Assembly: GCA_014380505.1 (NCBI GenBank)
Contig: JACMJT010000244.1
Coordinates: forward strand, 1 to 8,819
Length of the DNA: 8,819 nt
Direction of reading: 5' to 3'
Source of the DNA: Hyphomicrobiales bacterium
GTDB taxonomy: Bacteria; Pseudomonadota; Alphaproteobacteria; Rhizobiales; Aestuariivirgaceae
The position numbers were made by a program, and so were the translations under genes. The notes beneath the pieces were generated by a model. It saw only the letters and a list, made by a program, of their open reading frames with translations. It made no database searches and was not told the DNA's origin. Shown piece after piece: positions 5,943 through 8,819 of this stretch; position 1 is the first letter of the stretch; the number at the start of each line of letters is the position of its first letter.

Positions 5943-6584
5943 TCAGGTGCCTTCCGCCAGCGCTGCCTGGATCAGCGCAACGGCCTCGGGGCTTGCCCAC
6001 TCGGCGGGGCCGAGCAGGCGGCCGATTTCGCGGCCCTGCCGGTCGATCAGCACCGTCGCGGGCAGGCCGAGAGCCTGCAGGCCGTTGAGGATTTGGGCTG
6101 TGGGCTCCACATAGAGTTTGAGTGCCGTGGCCCCGGTTTCCTTCAGGAAGGCGGAAGAGGCTTCAACGCCCTTGCGGTCGGTGCTGATCGCCACGACCTC
6201 GAAATCCTTCGATCCAAGTTTGGTTTGAAGTTCGGCAAGGGCTGGCATTTCCTTCCGGCAGGGTCCGCACCAGGTGGCCCACAGATTGACCAGAACCACG
6301 CGGCCCTTCCATTGGCTGAGTTTCAATTCCCTGCCATCGCCATCCTGAAAGCCGATGTCCGCCACGGGCTTCCGTTCAGGCTTCACCAAAAAAGCGGCGA
6401 GTGCTCCCGTCGACAATTCTTTCGTAACACCCGTGGTGGCGCTCACGCCGCCCAGGGCGGCGCTGGCGGGCACCGTGGCCTTGCGCTCACCACCCTGAAA
6501 CCAGTAAATGCCGAGGCCCAAGGCCAGCACAGCAAGGCCGATGGCGAGAGACCGTATCGGACGGGGCTTTTTTTGAGCGTTCAT
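5943..6584 (-). CDS. tlpA: TlpA-family periplasmic thioredoxin-like protein
   Basis: Protein of 213 residues anchored by one N-terminal helix (about 12-29, after a basic start with KK and R), with the rest in the periplasm. After a linker (30-70), the thioredoxin domain shows [14 protein letters not shown] with active-site Cys106 and Cys109, [10 protein letters not shown] following, and the cis-proline loop GLPATVLID (Pro175). Members reduce disulfides outside the cytoplasm; Bradyrhizobium TlpA keeps copper-site proteins of cytochrome oxidase reduced for metal loading. The gene diverges from argH with 35 bases between starts, an arrangement I know from other alphaproteobacteria, which supports the tlpA name over ResA or CcmG. 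No clear Shine-Dalgarno precedes the ATG. Its 3' end faces the membrane-protein gene, with 24 bases between stop codons and no convincing terminator. Confidence 0.87.
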   Translation of the reverse strand: MNAQKKPRPIRSLAIGLAVLALGLGIYWFQGGERKATVPASAALGGVSATTGVTKELSTGALAAFLVKPERKPVADIGFQDGDGRELKLSQWKGRVVLVNLWATWCGPCRKEMPALAELQTKLGSKDFEVVAISTDRKGVEASSAFLKETGATALKLYVEPTAQILNGLQALGLPATVLIDRQGREIGRLLGPAEWASPEAVALIQAALAEGT

Positions 6585-6608
6585 GCGGGCGGGCTTTCGG
6601 CGGAAATA

Positions 6609-6613
6609 AAGGA
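6609..6613 (+). promoter_or_regulatory. Ribosome binding site of argH
   Basis: AAGGA lies six bases before the argH ATG at 6620 and fixes that start. The whole gap between the divergent tlpA and argH starts is only 35 bases, so promoters for both genes must overlap or extend into the opposite gene's coding sequence. Confidence 0.75.
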
Positions 6614-6619
6614 TTTTCG

Positions 6620-8002
6620 ATGACCAACAAGATGTGGGGCGGGCGGTTTCAGGCGGGGCCGGACCAGATCATGGAGGAAATCAACGCCTCGATCGGCTTC
6701 GACAAGCGCCTTTTCGCACAGGATATCGCAGGCTCCAAGGCCCATGCCGCGATGCTGGCCAAACAGGGCATCATCGCGAAAACCGATGCCAATGACATCG
6801 CGCGGGGCCTCGATGCCGTTAAAGCCGAAATCGAGGCGGGCACCTTCAAATTTTCCCAGGCGCTGGAGGATATCCATCTCAATATCGAATCGAGGCTGAA
6901 CGACCTGATCGGCCCCGCCGCCGGGCGCCTGCACACGGCGCGCTCGCGCAACGATCAGGTGGCCGTCGATTTCCGTCTCTATGTCCGCGACACCATCGGC
7001 CACCTCGACGCGCAATTGAAGGAACTGCAGCGCGCGCTGGCCGAAAAGGCTTCAGCCCACGCGGCAACTATCATGCCGGGCTTCACCCATCTCCAGGTAG
7101 CCCAACCCGTGACCTTCGGCCATCACTGTCTCGCCTATGTCGAGATGCTCGCGCGCGACCGCTCCAGGCTTGCCGATGCGAAACGCCGCATGAACGAGAG
7201 TCCGCTGGGTGCTGCCGCCCTCGCCGGAACGAGCTTCCCCATCGACCGGAATGCCACCGCCAAGGCGCTCGGCTTCGACCGGCCCACCCGCAATTCGCTC
7301 GATTCGGTGGCCGACCGCGATTTCGTGCTGGAGACGCTGGCGGCCTGCGCCATCTGCGCCGTGCATCTGTCGCGCCTCGCCGAAGAAATCGTCATCTGGT
7401 CCACCGCCCAGTTCCGTTTCGTGAAGCTCTCCGACAAATTCACCACGGGCTCCTCGATCATGCCGCAGAAGCGCAATCCCGATGCCGCCGAACTGGTGCG
7501 AGCCAAACCCGGGCGTATCCTGGGCGCGTTCACCGCACTCCTCGTGATGATGAAGGGCTTGCCCCTCGCCTACTCCAAGGACATGCAAGAGGACAAGGAA
7601 CCCGCCTTCGATGCCTTCGACTCGCTTTCTCTCGCCATCGCCGCCACGTCAGGCATGGTGAAGGACATGGTGCCCGATGAAAAAGCAATGCGCGAAGCCG
7701 CGGCAACCGGCTTTTCCACCGCGACCGACCTTGCCGACTGGCTCGTCCGTACACTGAAGATGCCGTTCCGCGAAGCCCATCACGCCGCCGGCAGCCTTGT
7801 GGCGCTCGCTGAGAAGAAAGGCTGCGGCCTGCCGGAACTTTCACTTGCCGATCTGCAGAAGATCGAACCGCGCATCACCAGGGACGTCTACAAGGTGTTG
7901 ACTGTCGAAGCGTCCGTGGCTTCCCGCAAGAGCTTCGGCGGCACCGCCCCTCAAAATGTCAAGCGCGAAGCAAAGCGCTGGCTCAAACTATTGCAAGTCT
8001 GA
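6620..8002 (+). CDS. argH: Argininosuccinate lyase
   Basis: Protein of 460 residues, the normal length, cleaving argininosuccinate to arginine and fumarate, the final step of arginine synthesis, as a cytoplasmic homotetramer. Seen in order are the N-terminal MWGGRF (5-10) conserved in the family; HTARSRNDQ (105-113); GFTHLQ with Thr156 and the catalytic-site His157; and the superfamily signature loop [11 protein letters not shown] (277-287), whose serine acts as general acid/base. [15 protein letters not shown] follows, a conserved stretch of ArgH proper that separates it from fumarase and adenylosuccinate lyase. Translation starts at 6620 with a good Shine-Dalgarno. It is followed at 13 bases by a small lipoprotein gene and then lysA, forming an operon. 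All active-site motifs are intact. Confidence 0.97.
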   Translation: MTNKMWGGRFQAGPDQIMEEINASIGFDKRLFAQDIAGSKAHAAMLAKQGIIAKTDANDIARGLDAVKAEIEAGTFKFSQALEDIHLNIESRLNDLIGPAAGRLHTARSRNDQVAVDFRLYVRDTIGHLDAQLKELQRALAEKASAHAATIMPGFTHLQVAQPVTFGHHCLAYVEMLARDRSRLADAKRRMNESPLGAAALAGTSFPIDRNATAKALGFDRPTRNSLDSVADRDFVLETLAACAICAVHLSRLAEEIVIWSTAQFRFVKLSDKFTTGSSIMPQKRNPDAAELVRAKPGRILGAFTALLVMMKGLPLAYSKDMQEDKEPAFDAFDSLSLAIAATSGMVKDMVPDEKAMREAAATGFSTATDLADWLVRTLKMPFREAHHAAGSLVALAEKKGCGLPELSLADLQKIEPRITRDVYKVLTVEASVASRKSFGGTAPQNVKREAKRWLKLLQV

Positions 8003-8015
8003 TAGGATAAGCGAC

Positions 8016-8117
8016 ATGAAAACCATACTTTTGCTCCTCGCTCTCAGCCTCGCCGTCGCGTCCTGCGGCGTGCGCGGTGATCCCGAGCCCCCGCCGGGTT
8101 TGCAGCAGGCCCAGTAA
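8016..8117 (+). CDS. lptM: Small LptM-like outer-membrane lipoprotein (33 residues)
   Basis: A 33-codon gene sits in the gap between argH and lysA. It encodes a short lipoprotein signal (MKT then ILLLLALSLAVAS) with lipobox VAS-Cys17, followed by CGVRGDPEPPPG and a glutamine-rich end. The CG-x-(K/R)-G-x-P pattern just after the lipidated cysteine is that of the LptM (formerly YifL) type. In E. coli that lipoprotein helps mature the LptD/LptE lipopolysaccharide translocon. Position +2 after the cysteine is Gly, not Asp, so export to the outer membrane is expected. AGGA at 8004-8007 with an 8-base spacer gives a good ribosome site. The stop is 3 bases before lysA, so it may couple lysA translation. 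Lipoprotein identity is strong; the LptM assignment is by motif and neighbourhood, not by alignment. Confidence 0.8.
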   Translation: MKTILLLLALSLAVASCGVRGDPEPPPGLQQAQ

Positions 8118-8120
8118 CCC

Positions 8121-8819
8121 ATGCATCATTTTGCCTACCGCGATGGCGTTCTCCATGCCGAGGACGTGAACCTGAAAGCTCTTGCCGAAGAGGTGGGAAC
8201 GCCCTTCTATTGCTATTCCACCGCAACGCTGACCCGCCACTACCGGGTAATGTCGGACGCCTTCAAGGGCACCGACCACATGATCTATTACGCCATGAAG
8301 GCCAATTCCAATCAGGCCGTGATCAAGACCATCGCCGATCTGGGTGCCGGCATGGATGTGGTCTCCGAGGGTGAACTGCGGCGCGCCTTGGCCTGTGGCG
8401 TTCCCGCCCGCAAGATCGTGTTCTCCGGTATCGGCAAGACGGCGCGCGAAATGGCCTTCGCCCTCAAGGAAGGCATCGCCTGTTTCAATATCGAATCGGA
8501 GCCCGAACTGGAGCTTTTGTCGAGTGTCGCAAGCCGCACCGGCCAGCGCGCCAAGGTGTCGATCCGCGTCAATCCCAATGTCGATGCAAAAACCCACCAA
8601 AAAATCACCACCGGCACGGCCGAAAACAAGTTCGGCGTCTCCCACGAGAGAGCGCCCCAGGTCTACGCCCGTGCCGCGGCACTTCCCGCTCTCGATGTCA
8701 TCGGCGTCGATATGCATATCGGCAGCCAGATCACCGAGCTCGAGCCGTTCGACAACGCATTTCGCGTGCTCGCCGATCTCACGCAGACACTGCGCGCCGA
8801 CGGGCACGACATCGGACAC
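8121..8819 (+). CDS. lysA: Diaminopimelate decarboxylase, 5' part
   Basis: The first 233 codons of LysA; the frame is open to the last base of the window and the gene continues beyond it. The enzyme is PLP-dependent and decarboxylates meso-diaminopimelate to lysine, the last step of the pathway, in the cytoplasm. It shows the fold-type III alanine-racemase-like barrel. YYAMKAN contains Lys60, expected to form the Schiff base with PLP; GMDVVSEGEL (77-86) follows; then RVNPNVDAKTHQKITTG, KFGV (170-173) and HIGSQI (199-204), all conserved LysA/ornithine-decarboxylase-group signatures. There is little Shine-Dalgarno of its own, and the ATG is 3 bases after the lipoprotein stop, so expression is probably coupled to the upstream genes argH and the lipoprotein. 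The catalytic cysteine region lies outside the window. Confidence 0.95.
   Translation, partial: MHHFAYRDGVLHAEDVNLKALAEEVGTPFYCYSTATLTRHYRVMSDAFKGTDHMIYYAMKANSNQAVIKTIADLGAGMDVVSEGELRRALACGVPARKIVFSGIGKTAREMAFALKEGIACFNIESEPELELLSSVASRTGQRAKVSIRVNPNVDAKTHQKITTGTAENKFGVSHERAPQVYARAAALPALDVIGVDMHIGSQITELEPFDNAFRVLADLTQTLRADGHDIGH

Noticed and set aside
5919..5950. Possible hairpin between the convergent membrane protein and tlpA genes
   Set aside because: Only a four-pair CCTG/CAGG stem with no T-run was found, too weak to call a terminator.
7983..8819. Long open frame on the minus strand, 278 codons
   Set aside because: It is the antisense shadow of lysA and the lipoprotein gene. The plus strand gives a clear LysA with its PLP lysine and HIGSQI, while the minus translation has no recognisable domain.

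Overview
The window is a GC-rich stretch of bacterial chromosome (high by eye; not computed) with dense, short-spaced genes. It most likely comes from an alphaproteobacterium. The reasons are the tlpA / argH / small lipoprotein / lysA cluster at the right end, the etfBA genes with a 3-hydroxybutyryl-CoA dehydrogenase at the left, and promoter-like sequences of the CTTGAC/CTATAT kind. I cannot name the genus. No rRNA, tRNA, CRISPR array, insertion sequence, phage gene or long repeat was seen, and no gap between genes exceeds about 125 bases.

Left part (1-4569), all on the + strand. The 3' end of etfB and the complete etfA encode the electron transfer flavoprotein, which collects electrons from acyl-CoA dehydrogenases. 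A 3-hydroxyacyl-CoA dehydrogenase (3694-4569) supplies another step of fatty-acid or (poly)hydroxybutyrate metabolism. Between them sit three genes: an isoprenylcysteine/phospholipid-methyltransferase-like membrane protein (1345-2040), a sterol-desaturase/fatty-acid-hydroxylase-like membrane di-iron enzyme 5 bases downstream (2046-2858), and a glutathione S-transferase family protein (2904-3590) that appears to have its own promoter with almost no leader.

Middle (4575-5918). A helix-turn-helix regulator with a MmyB-type ligand domain (- strand) diverges from a 137-residue four-helix membrane protein (+ strand). The 114-base gap contains two imperfect palindromes and a candidate promoter for the regulator, so this looks like a small self-contained regulatory module.

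Right part (5943-8819). A periplasmic TlpA-type thioredoxin (- strand) diverges, with only 35 bases between start codons, from an argH - small lipoprotein (LptM-like, 33 residues) - lysA operon. ArgH and LysA catalyse the last steps of arginine and lysine synthesis. lysA runs off the window end.

Most of the window is ordinary core metabolism. The parts worth a second look are the methyltransferase/hydroxylase pair, whose substrate is unknown, the regulator/membrane-protein module, and the tiny lipoprotein. I did not find convincing evidence for a wholly new system.
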